64,000 nt of DNA from Stephania yunnanensis (lineage: Eukaryota > Streptophyta > Magnoliopsida > Ranunculales > Menispermaceae), in NCBI GenBank assembly GCA_039657365.1, contig CM077592.1:46712001-46776000 (forward strand), in the 5' to 3' direction. The notes beneath the pieces were generated by a model. The model saw nothing but the letters and a program-made list of their open reading frames with translations, did no database searches and was not told the DNA's origin. A program made the position numbers and the translations under genes. Below, one piece after another: positions 21,456 to 32,462 of this stretch; position 1 is the first letter of the stretch, and each line of letters opens with the position of its first letter.

Positions 21456-24400
21456 TAGGTTCAGGCGAACCTAGGGGAAAGTTTAATGGGCGAAATAAGA
21501 CACAAAGCAAGCGGAAGTTAGAAATGGTAGAACACCTGGCGGATATGGAAAATGGAAAATATGTATAACATTTTTTCCTTATATGCGTTTCGAGGTGGGC
21601 TTGTACCCCTGGCGTATATATAAAATATATGGTATGTTATATACTATATACGATGTCGATAATGATTCGAGGAATCGTGACTATGGTAAGGATAATTGGT
21701 AAATGGAATCCGTGAGTGATTGATGTTTCATTGGCATACTTGATTTCGTTTTTGGTAAATCAACAGTTTTTCCAGTTGTTTACACCATTGTGGACAAATG
21801 GGTGCCTCGAGATTCGTGTTGCACGTATCTCGATGACACATTTGATTTCTTCTTAAGGAAAACACCCCGCACGTATTTCTAGAGGATCCGCTCGAAATAA
21901 TTAATGAAATTGGATTGTGATACGGGAATCAAATCCGTGGTAAAGGTGAGAGGATTTCATGTAAATTTGGTATAGTACTGCAGGGACGCTTAAACTATAT
22001 TTAAATGGTTTGGAGTTAATTTGAGCCGAGTTGGAGTTAAATTTGGTATAGTCCTTGTTTTCATTTGAGCCGAGTGGGGGATCAATTACGAGCGACCAAA
22101 TGATTTTTTCTAGTTAAAATTTTTGATGGAATTCTTTGGTTATATGTTCAATTTGGTCCGTAATAATCAGCATGAGTATTGGTGGGGTAAATTGAAGGTA
22201 CAAACCCAAAGAAGGAAAATGTTTAAAAGTTATATTTCCATCTGATATGAGGTCGTGTGACATTGCCTTCATGCACGGATCAGATGTGACAATGTTGGTG
22301 ATGGTGGCGTATTTGGGAATAGTGGAGCTGCATGAATAAGTACTCGTGCTTTGGAAATGCGGGAGTTGTTTAAATTTAATTCAGCTTCGCGGATTGGCTT
22401 AAGAATTAGTTAGTTCAATTGATCAAATGAGGTAAATAGCTTGGTTGGTTTGGTGAAGCCAATGGAAAATGAGAACTTTAGTATTACGAATAGTATGGTT
22501 TCAAATTGAAACTTAACAGGCCATGTATGACTCAAACAAACTTGTGAATTGATTTTCAAGCTATTTAGAGGAATTTTGATCTTATTTAGGACTCAAAAGA
22601 GTTCATTAAATTCATTTCACGTGGTTCAGTTAGTACTGAAATTGAGAATTTCCTATAAGTAGTGAGACTTGAAACGGAAGTTCGAGTCTCTACATGGTGT
22701 GGAATTGATAAAGGAAATTGATGTTGTTGGATAATATACAACGAATGGAACAATTAAGGTAAGGAACATTCGAGAAAGGCTCATTCGTGAAATGAATGAA
22801 TATTCGAATGTAAGGAACATTTGAGTAAGGAACATCGAATGTAGGGAACATTCGAGAACGTAAAGTTAAAAAGAAAAAAGAAACGAAGAGCAGACTCAAA
22901 ATGAGCAAAGTGTTGAGATGACTTGAGAGCTAACGATTACATCATGTACGGACTCCTTTAGCTTTGACGAAAGCTTTGGAGTAGTACTGTTGGATCAGAA
23001 GCCCAAGTAACTCCACTTTAGTGACACTATACATTTATAGTCTCAGAGTTGGTGAAGTCGACCACCACCTTTAGGGACTTATAAATGAATGAAGTGTTAC
23101 GAGCTGAGGTAGAGTCCGCGAATCGTTCTAACAATTAATGGTCATCTAAGTATAAATCTTACGAGATCGTACATCTTAAGACTGTTTTCCAATGCGTTAG
23201 TTTCGTGCAAGTAAACCCGTGCGTTTTTTTTTTAATGTCTCGAGTTTCGTGCCGCACGAATCTCGATGATACATTAGATTTGGATTAGGTCCAGCTCAGT
23301 GTTATAGGGTTCGAAACTTGGGAGGTGTCTCGAAATACGTAATTTGCGAGATTCAATACAATTGTGGTCACACATAGAGGTGGCGCCTCGAGATTCGTGT
23401 TGCACGAATCTCGAGGACACATTTACTTTGAAAGTGAAAAAGTGAACGCGTTGGAGTAAACGTGTTGAACTCGTGCTTACATGAGGAGATGCTGAGCGCG
23501 CCTACTGATACGGGAATTAGAGTGACGACTAAGGCAAGGTAGTTTCATGAGTTTTAGCGGCATCACTAGGAAAAGTTTCACGGTGGTACGAATCTCGGAG
23601 CAGCAAATATTTATGACATCTTGGCCACACCAAAGCATATACGGTCGAGCATCATATCAGTTTCGTTGTTCGGCGAGGCCGATGTCTGGTTGAGCACTGC
23701 GGTGGCATCGATGTGGATGCTCTGAAGTGCAATTGATGTTATGATGAGTGAGAGCGTGGGAGCACACGAGAGCAACCTCATTGCGTTTCCGCCATATGAG
23801 GCGTATACGGCGCCAAAGTTAGTTGTTTCATCGTAGAGGTACGCTAGTGTAGCATAAGTACCATAAGAGGGTTGATGGCAGAGGCAGTGGCCAGAGACAG
23901 GGCCAGAGATCCAGTCGAGTGCACAGATAGGGACATCGATCTAGTTGTGCACATAGGAAAGGAAATGGACATGTTCCAGTTGGAAAGAGATTTCAACGTA
24001 TCTGCATGGGCGTATGGACAGCCAGGTATAGCAGAGTAAGAAACATATGCATGCTATTGTCACGTCATGTCCGATTACTATCCATCGAAACCTGATAGAG
24101 GGTACGAGTTGGGTTTAAACTCACTCGAGGAGTGAGACTGAGTTACATTTCTCGCGGGCATACAACAGATATACGTATGTTGGTGACGGTGGATCACGAA
24201 AGTAAAATATTCATTTGTATTAAATTGTATGCCAATATATGTTGCGAGGATGTTGCCCTGGCATATATTGATGGGAGGAGACAGATGGTGTGTTCTTTGC
24301 TTGGGGATCACGGAGGAGCCCAGCTTGTCACGGAGGAGCCCAGCCCTACAGAGTAAGATGGGGTTATGGCCTTGGGCGAGTATGGCCTTGGGCGGGTATG

Positions 24401-24486
24401 ACCTTGTGTAATTATTCGTAAAACACCATTGTCCTGTGAGATTTGTTTCAATTTCGAGGACGAAATTTTTAATTCGTTGGGAAGAC
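21456..24486 (+). pseudogene. Internal region of the Ty3 element, mostly decayed
   Basis: At 23540-23710 a gag piece matches the one at 1-250 (EKFHGGT, then VSLFGEADVW in another frame). No protease, reverse transcriptase or integrase was recognised. Three copies of a 40-45-bp motif around a cgagattcgtg-ttg-cacgaatctcg palindrome lie at about 21803, 23236 and 23384, and a fourth lies inside the LTR at about 24761. A probable polypurine tract, ttgggaaga, ends the region just before the LTR. Confidence 0.55.
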
Positions 24487-26528
24487 TGTAACGACCCGAA
24501 AATTTGACTTGTGCCACGTGTCAAGTCAAGGCCGTATGTGGGACTCACTAGTCGAAATACGTATATCCGAATCTAATTTGAGATGAAAATGCTAACTATG
24601 CGAGGAATTCGGTGAGCCGAAACATGAACGGGGACGTGCCTCGAGTCGCGTGCCGACGTGGGACCGAAATAGTGACTTTATGTGGTGTTAAAATGTACAT
24701 TGGATATGTCTCGTGATGCGTGTAGCGCGAGTATCAAGATTAGGAAATGAGGTGGGTTGGTGCCTCGAGATGCGCGTTGCATGAATCTCTAGGACACATT
24801 TGATTTGAAAATGAAAGAGATAAGGATAAGGAGAAAAGAAATAATATATATATATATATAGATATATATTATATATAAAAGTGAAAAGAGGATAAGATGG
24901 AAAGAAAAAAAAAGATCAGAGAGAAGGAAACAACGCGGAGAGAGAGAAACAGAGAAAGAGAGGAGGAAGAAGACCACCGAGAGAGAGAGAGGCGGCGGAC
25001 CAGCGGCTCACGGCACGGACGAGCGCGGTGGTGGTCGGCTCCAACAATCACGGCGGACCGGCTCCAACGGCGGAGCAGCCGCGGTTGGGAGCAACGGCGG
25101 ACGGACCAGCGGCTTGGCGACTCGTGTGCGACGCGGAGGCTGCGGACGACGCTGCGCGGCATGGCTGCTGGACGGCGGCGGACCTGACGGCGGCCAGCGA
25201 GGCGATCGGACGGCGGATGGCGTGGAGCAGCGGCTCCGCGCAAGTAGCACAGCGACGTTGGCGCAGGCGCAGGTGGCAGGGCAGCGGCGCGAAGGACGGT
25301 GGTTTTGGCGACGCCTGTGAGCGGCGACGGGTGCGCAGCGGCGACTGCGACACTGCGAGCGATGGCGCGATGACGCGTTATCGACCGGTCGGTTGCGCGA
25401 TTTTGTCGAAATCGCGACGACGCGATGAAGGTGAGGTTTATTCACTTAATTTCAGTTTGATGTGAATAATTTGAAATAAAATAAGCCATCAAATGTTTAA
25501 ATGGACACCAGGGACTAGGAGTCGGGTGTCGGTGCGCAAATCGAGACGCGAACGAAACATTTTGAGATTCGCGATTTCTCGAGGTAAGTAAACCAGTTAG
25601 GGATTTATACAGTATTTCATTTCTCTCCATTGACTATTGTTGTTTATTGTTATGTGATAGCTTTATTGTTGTTCACTGTTTTGTGATGATAGCTATCGTA
25701 GAATCTGTTATCGATTGAGGGGGTCCATTAGCAAGTGAGTCATGGTTACTGTTTATCTGCGATATGAGAGGGTTAGGACTGGAGGCAGGGGTCTCGTCCT
25801 GATCATGGTCGTCTGTTGATTTATCCGGGTCCATGTATGTTTCATAGTCGTACGGGCTAGGGCTGGGAGGCAGGGGTCTCGTCCTAGAGCCGGGTCTATG
25901 GATGCCTCATAGTCGCAAGGGTTAGGGTTGGGAGGCTGGGGTCTCGTCCTAAATCCGAGTCTGCTGGGCTTTTGCTGCGACTCAACGACCTTTTGGTCGG
26001 GACCCCTTGTTATTTGGCATCACTCATCGATGGATTGGTTACAGTCTTGTATATTCATGCGTTCTTGATTCATTTCGTTCTATTTGCATGAATTTGACTG
26101 CTTTGGATATCGCGAACTGTTGTTTTGGATATTGTGAAATGTTGTGTATATGTCATCTTGGATTTACTTACCTGGGCTCGTCATTTTTATTTTGACTGAG
26201 TGCAGAGCCGCAGACGCGTAGCAGAGGGAAGACTTCATAGTTAGGTGACATTTTGTATATTTTGTATTTACTCTCTTTGATGATATTTACTACAATTAGG
26301 TTGTCTAACTCCCTGATTTGTTTGTTGAGTTATTGAATGTGTTAGTTGCTTCCGCTAAAATTGTAAAACTCGAAAAATATTAATAACTCAACTGTAAATG
26401 GTGAATGTACTAATAATGATGGATTAGAAGGCTGACTAGGCCTGCGTTGACCTTGCGAGACTGGCTCGGGGGTCCACGTAGGTTTAGGCCGGGCGGGGCC
26501 CAATTTGTGAAAAATTGGGGCCGTCACA
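24487..26528 (+). mobile_element. 3' LTR of the Ty3 element, 2.04 kb
   Basis: Begins TGTAACGACCCG and ends GGGGCCGTCACA. 24985-25400 is a GC-rich block (cggcgg, gcgcgg repeats) between AT-rich stretches, with long open frames in several phases on both strands. These frames carry no recognised protein and are effects of composition. A TA run lies at 24845-24876. 25780-25950 holds a tandem block with three versions of ggctgggaggc-ggggtctcgtcct. Confidence 0.8.
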
Positions 26529-26734
26529 CCCACCACCCGCTCCACCATCTTCGGTTTACGGCTTTTTTGCAGTTCGTAGGGTCGTGGTGTGAGCCGATTT
26601 TGTCTCCAAGTTAGGGTTCGGTTGAAGTTCGTCGGACACACCTTATTTAGTGTAATTAAGTTACATTTGGTATAGTAGTTGTGATTCACAGTGGTGGTGG
26701 TGGTTTGTTCAATAGTTTAAAAAATAGGAATTCG

Positions 26735-27060
26735 CGGTTCTCGGCCACACAAGCCAGAGATTGTGCTAACTTTCTCGGCCAAGCATGGCCGAGAGGGAAG
26801 CTACATTTTTGGGAAGTCGCAGTCTCGGCCACAAAGGACGAAAAGTCTCACAGTGTCTCGGTTACGCATGGCCGATAGTACTCTAGTTCTCTCGGCCGAG
26901 ACTTGACGAGAGCAAGGCGAATTGAAGTGGTCAACCTATATCGGTGGTGCACAACCGTAACCTTTCAATCGGACACGGTTGGACACCGCCGATATATAGG
27001 AACAATTGTCGATCATGGGTGACCGAAAACATGTGCTAGTTCACAAACCTGCTTGACCGA
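26735..27060. repeat. Subterminal palindromic repeats of MULE copy 2 (5' side)
   Basis: Short facing motifs ctcggcca...tggccgag and relatives, for example around 26793-26815 and 26860-26905. Equivalent to the block at 7240-7575. The partner block lies at 28050-28270. Confidence 0.55.
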
Positions 27061-27152
27061 GACATTAGAAATGGATGAAATTGAACATTATTTTTCGTAA
27101 ATTTTTTGTCGGGTTTTGTTCCATGCGCTTATATGTTGTAATTTTTTCAGGT

Positions 27153-27226
27153 ATGGCTCGTCCAAAGGCACCGGTGACTAGGGAGGATATTAAAGGAAAG
27201 ATGAGGATACTTAGTATCAGGGTCAC
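27153..27226 (+). pseudogene. 5' remnant of a PMD gene
   Basis: ATG at 27153, after a ttttttcag intron-like end, encodes MARPKAPVTRED, the same N-terminus as the copy 1 gene (MARSKTPLTREE). Homology stops within about 60 bases. The reading frame is then interrupted by the 691-bp insertion, and the mobile domain itself is absent. Confidence 0.7.
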
Positions 27227-27917
27227 TAGGTGATATTATGAAATACCAAGGAACATTAGAGAGATAACAAAAAGACTCGATGATTACAACTGCAAAGAAA
27301 ACAATCATAAGCAATGGAAAGGTAGTCATACATCATAAGCGTTATGAGGAATCTGCTTTAGTAAAAGCAAAGCCACTTCAAAAAGCAAAATATATAATAA
27401 TTACAACCAGACAAAAGTAAATAGTGAAAGCAAATAGTAACTACTTCTTTACATAATAAGAGACCAAAAGCAAAAGCACGGCGGCATATTGGGCCGGATG
27501 GCTAGACACGTCTAGAAAGCATGAGCTTGATGTGAAGATGGCATGGGCTTGATTAGTCGCTAGGTCCTTGGTAACGGATCGATAATGCAATGTGATGATG
27601 AGGGGAAAAAATAGAGAAATTCCCGGAGAGCAGCATACACATAATCAGGGAACCGCGTCATAGTCGGAAAATGAATATACACACGGATAATGGGACATCC
27701 CAATAAATACCATAAGCCAAATAGAAGACAAATATCATCTTGTGTCCACACATGGCTGATATGATATGTGAAAATGTTGAGGGAATGCCGCCTTTGAGGA
27801 GGATTCCAGTCAATCTCAACGCCATTGTTGAATAATTCTTGACAAATGAACTCTACCAAAGGATGATGAATGACAAGATTCATGGTAACCGTAGGAGACT
27901 CTTAGTATCAGGGTCAC
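27227..27917. mobile_element. 691-bp insertion flanked by 17-bp direct repeats
   Basis: CTTAGTATCAGGGTCAC occurs at 27210-27226 and again at 27901-27917, identical. Between them is sequence with no match to the surrounding MULE. A minus-strand open frame at 27560-27883 (107 residues, with MNLVIHHPLVEFICQELFN at the start) is not recognised. A duplication of this length fits target-primed retroposition, but no poly-A or poly-T tail borders it, so a captured fragment or template switch is also possible. Confidence 0.55.
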
Positions 27918-28687
27918 AAATCTGCATCAGAAAGATTTTGAATGTTATCATTAGAAACAGATCTGGTAGATGACGAACATTTAGAAGCGATATGTTTAAA
28001 TTCAACCAAAATGTACAGCAGAAACACGAAAAGACCAAAAAAAAAAAGGTTCTCGGTTTTACATATCCGAAATTTTCTTCGTAGTCTCGTTCCCAAACGA
28101 CCGAGAGTTACTGAGTACTCTCGGTTTTACCAATCCGTGACCGACGTACACCTATCGGTCCTCTATGAACGAGATATCACCATAAATCTCGGTCCTGCGA
28201 GGCCGATACAATTGCGCACATCTACAGAAACTTCGGATAACCGCAAAAAAACACAAAAAATTGCAAAACTTCGGTGAGTTTGACCTCCTTTTGCACAGTA
28301 GCAGTACAATCCTACATTATATTGTGGAAACAAGTTCGGGTTTGAAGAAACTACCAAACCCTACGTTGACAAACAAATCATCATTTTCACAGTTATACAC
28401 AACTAAACAGTTCTAAAAAACCCGAATATGGTTGTTAAACATTGTTACCTCGCTGTCGGACGAGCAAGAATCGATCAGCTCTTCGCCAAACGCAATGTGG
28501 TTGTGGCTTTGTAGTTCAAGCTTGCTGGTGGGGTGCCCTAACTCCTTGTCAAAATGGTTTGTGGGGTTTGAACCATTATATATATACAGGGGCAAAATGG
28601 TCGTTTCCATTTTTGATGGAATTTTTACAAATAAGTTGGGTGTCTTCATTAAATGGTGGGGTGCCCTTAGCGTCCCTCTAAATTAAT

Positions 28688-30329
28688 CGAGCAAACTAGT
28701 CGGTTTTCTATTATAAAGTATTGGGATTATGTAAATCACAATGAGCAAGTCTAAGATTAAGTTGATTATTTAATTAAAAGATTAAGATTAATTTGTCAAA
28801 AGCTGCACTTGTAGATGTTTGTGCTTAAAAAACTAAAGTAATTGGTTGACACATGTGTGTCTATTTCTTGTGGGCCTACTTGCTGAGTTCCTGTATACGT
28901 ACCTCACATTTTTAAAATGAAATAATAAGTTTAGTGTCTAAATCAATTAAATCCTCGTCCGATCAAAAAAATAAATAAAAATCAAATCAATAAATCTTTC
29001 TAGGTTAGAGACTTATAGGAGACAAACAAAAGAAGGTGAATACTTTCGTTAGGGTTTATAACCTGCAACTTCTAACAAATCAATTTACCTCTCCACCATG
29101 ACCCCTCCCTCTTTTCTTCCTTTTCTCCTTTATATATCTCTTCTTCTCTCCTTTTTGTTATTTTATTCTTTTTGTCTAAATTTTTAGAATAGAAGAAAGC
29201 CATACTACCAAGCGAGTAGGCGAGGTTGTGGATCTTCAAATTCAGTGGTAGTGAATATTGATATTTGACCCTCATGTGGTGGTGAGCTACATCCTATAAT
29301 AAGGAGCGTGTCTCATCAGAGCATCTTGCGTTTCGTAGGTCTCCTAATTTTTTTCTTGAAGGGGCCACAAATTTAGGGTTTTTTGTCTCCATTTATAGGA
29401 TAGTTGTGCTCATCATCGAGTGATTTGTCCTTATAGATTTACGTTTTTATATATTAATTAACCAGTTGTCTATTATCGAAAGTTTTAGATTTTCTAACAT
29501 TGTTGAGTTTTTTTTTTGGATTTAAAGTTTTTTGGCAAGCGAATTTGGCTGCTCATGTAATGACACAACTTTTATGTACATATAAACTATTTTAATGTAT
29601 TTTATCGACCTCCTGAGGTAGTTATACATGGTTTCATACATGATAATCTATTTATGTTGAATGAAATATGAATGTAAAGCATCTCTAATAAGGTGGTTGA
29701 CGTGTTATTTGCTGAAAGACAATAAATTAGGTTAGAGGTCTTAAGCTTTATCAAAAAATATATATATATATATATACACACGCGTGTCTAGCAAATTAAT
29801 TTGGTCGTGAATCTTTGATTAATATCACCATGCAAGTGAGAGAATGAAAAATGCAATATAGATAAATGCCACGGCGACGAACCCCAACCTTTTCTTGACC
29901 CATCCCAAATAACTAGTGGACTATCCACTTGGTTTCTTTTGATACAAGTATTGCTACATGGGTGTTGAGGTATATAATTCCTTGTAAACACGTAAAAATG
30001 TGTGCACCCATATCTTAATGCATATGATTTAAGTGATCACAACAACATCGTATAGTAAGCGTAAGTATGTATGTCTCACCATATCTAAATTTTCTTTATT
30101 TCTTATTTTTTGTTATTTATTTATTTATTATTTCAAGAGAATAATTATACATTATGTGCATTTATTACATTCCCCCTATAAATTTTAATCATATCATTAA
30201 TGATCTTATGCAGTTGAACTTAAAATCATCGGGTAAATCACAAGGAATTGAGTGTAAATTTTTTTTTTCCTTCACCATTCAAAAAATCACAACAAAAAAA
30301 TCAATTTTATTATACATAACCTTAGATTC
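28688..30329. other. Intergenic, no gene recognised
   Basis: AT-rich. A TA run lies at 29757-29776, and 29678-29695 resembles a Tourist-type MITE end (gcatctctaata) without a partner. Small frames, such as 29072-29275 minus, have no recognisable content. Confidence 0.35.
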
Positions 30330-30830
30330 AATAGGTCATATGTGGGATCCACTCATCGAAATGCGATAATAAGTCTCGAATCTCTGGGAGACTCCAAGGT
30401 AATGTGTAATATCCAATTTGAGATTTTAATGTTAATTGTTGAGAAAAGTATATGCGGTGAACCAAAAACACGAACGGGACGCGCTCGAGTCGCGTGTCAA
30501 CGTGGGACCGAAATGTGGTTATAGTGGATTTATGTGGTTTTAAAATGTTCATTGGATACGCTGCTCAGTGATGCATGTGAGTCACTTTTGGTCGAAAATA
30601 AAAGAGAAAAGAAATATATATATATATATAAATGTGATAAGAGAGAGAAAAAGTGGATAAGATCAAAATGAGAGAGAGATCTGTGGTGAGGGAGAGAGAA
30701 AGAGAGAAAGCGTTAGAGAGAAGATCCGGATGAGGCGGTGAGTGCGCCGGAGCTGGCGATCGGACGGCGATTCCGCGCCGGAGAGGTGGCGCGGTGCGGA
30801 AGAATGTCAGGACATCCTAATGCAGTGAAG
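30330..30830 (+). repeat. LTR fragment of the 24487-26528 family
   Basis: The sequence ggtcatatgtgggatccactcatcgaaa, then gaaccaaaaacacgaacggg and cgctcgagtcgcgtg, matches 24530-24680 of the LTR at 24487 in order. It ends in a similar ga-rich and gcgccgg-rich stretch. Both ends are truncated. Confidence 0.7.
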
Positions 30831-31144
30831 ATCCTTTAAACTAAATATTGATCAACTTTACGAACAATGTAATTTATCTTGATCAGTAAGAACTAATTAG
30901 AAAAATTTGAAATTCTTTTTTTTTCTTCTGTGGTTTCCCACTTACTTTGTGTCGAACGACAATCACACACATTTGAGCATTGTCGGACTCCATTTGAAAA
31001 GTTTGAAATTCTCCTTATTCAATCAAATTAAATTGACTCTAAAACAAAAGTAGAACGTCTTGTAAAGCAAAACTCTAAAAAGTTATCAAAAATAACAAAA
31101 TACCAAAAAAGACCTAAAAACCTCTATATAGAAACTAGATGAAA

Positions 31145-31694
31145 GAGGGTAATTAAATTACACTCATGGTCATCTAGTTTTACAATTTGTAATTAACATT
31201 TTGATGAACTTACATTGTAATTAACAAATTAATCACCGAACTTTTTATAAATTGTTATTAACATGAAAGTCATTCAATGGCGTTTCGTTTGGAGGTCCGA
31301 TACTCCAATGAGAGTTGACACGTGATGCGCAATGGCCCCTCTTCTATCACATAAAGTTTACTTGTTTAGTGACTTTGGGATGTAATGCCACGTGTGCGCT
31401 CTCACCAAAACCTCCAACAAAAAAATATGACGATGGAAAATGAGATTTACACATTCTATTAATCAAATAAAGTCATATAGGTGACTTTATTTGATTTCTA
31501 AAAATATAACGTCCTTGCTTTGTAATTAACAAAGCCACATAAGTGACTTTCATGTTGCAATATTGTAGTTCAGTGACTAGGTGACTAGTGTGTTTTACAA
31601 GTTGCAGAGTTGAGTGATATTATTACAAACATAGATCAGTGACTAAAATGTAGTTACAAATTATAAAGTTAAATGAACATGAGTGTAATTTACC
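31145..31694. mobile_element. MULE-derived MITE, 550 bp, long terminal repeats
   Basis: The left end gagggtaattaaattacactcatgg pairs with the inverted right end ggtaaattacactcatg over more than 60 bp. An exact 9-bp TSD, TAGATGAAA, lies at 31136-31144 and 31695-31703. It sits about 770 bp upstream of the FRO start codon. The inside has no coding potential. Confidence 0.8.
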
Positions 31695-31703
31695 TAGATG
31701 AAA

Positions 31704-32462
31704 AATAAAAGAAAACGCTACTCACAAACGGCGTAAAAAACAAAAATCTCTAGCCAAACTCTTATGGCAATTACAAAACTTACTAACAAAACATTCATAA
31801 TATAAAAAAAAGATGCCTAAATGACCTAGGGCTGAAAACACCATGCATCAGGACAGGAGGCTTTGTCTTTTGATCGCTAGCCCAATGTCTAATAAAGTAA
31901 TCTATCACGAAAACTCTGCAAAATTAAGTTAAGAAACCGCCACTCGGTCATTTTCATCCAAGAAAGTGCAAGCTATTTCTTGGACTACACAATATCATGA
32001 GCCTAACATTTTCCTTATCCATATTTGAACAAAAATTCAGAATCACCATATAGTCATATGTAATAATTAATAACACCATATATATATATATATACACACA
32101 CACACAAACATATAAAACAATCTAATTGAAATATTTAACATATATACACAGCTGACCATATATATATTTATTCATTATACAGTAGCTGATGATAGAAAGT
32201 AGAGAGTTGTACTACTACTTGTACTGCTATACTTGCAACGGTGAACTTCCTAAAGCCAGTGTGATCGTGCAAGAATCATGCCGACCATTGACTTAAACCC
32301 TTAACTCTTCAAGTTGCTACATATTTAAAAAATGTATAAAAATGTATAGTACAGAAACAATATATATAGATATGTGTGTGTGCATTGATACTACAAGCTC
32401 TTCTCAAGATCACATATTACATATAGAGTTGATTAATTAATGCTTGATCAATATTTGGATTA
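31704..32462 (+). promoter_or_regulatory. FRO upstream region
   Basis: No gene. TA and CA runs lie at 32072-32105. tatatataga at 32361-32370, about 95 bp before the ATG, is the best TATA candidate, but TA runs are frequent here, so this is a guess from position. I could not single out an iron-response element. Confidence 0.4.

Larger units (their letters stand above)
20272..26528 (+). mobile_element. Ty3/gypsy element with an inverted LTR piece as its left end
   Basis: Flanked by an exact 5-bp TSD, CCCAC (20267-20271 and 26529-26533), inside MULE copy 2. The right end is a full LTR (24487-26528). The left end is not a normal LTR start. 20272-21076 is the reverse complement of the LTR's last part, beginning TGTGACGGCC. 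It joins 21066-21440, the same LTR end in direct orientation, at an 11-base shared tttacttacct. A primer-binding site follows at 21443. The internal region (21456-24486) has only gag scraps and no recognisable pol. Both left pieces share a tgggttccaca segment missing from the right LTR, so they come from one parent LTR. Confidence 0.85.
20048..28678 (+). mobile_element. MULE of the PMD family (copy 2), split by a retrotransposon
   Basis: Left end AGGGCCGCTAAGGGCACC; right end, read inverted, GAGGGACGCTAAGGGCACC. A perfect 9-bp TSD, TAAATTAAT, lies at 20039-20047 and 28679-28687. Both ends carry gcaccccacc twice, at the tip and about 120-125 bp inside, as in copy 1. Removing the Ty3 element (20272-26528 plus one 5-bp TSD) and the 691-bp insertion (27227-27917) leaves about 1.68 kb. 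That remainder holds terminal repeats, subterminal palindromes (26735-27060, 28050-28270) and only the start of the PMD gene. It is therefore a non-autonomous deletion derivative of copy 1's family. Confidence 0.85.

Noticed and set aside
21443..21460. Possible tRNA-related sequence
   Set aside because: It is a primer-binding site directly after an LTR, not a tRNA gene; no cloverleaf can be formed.
25008..25465. Overlapping open frames of up to 145 codons on both strands
   Set aside because: They lie in the GC-rich block of an LTR. Several frames are open at once, and no domain or consistent codon pattern is present.
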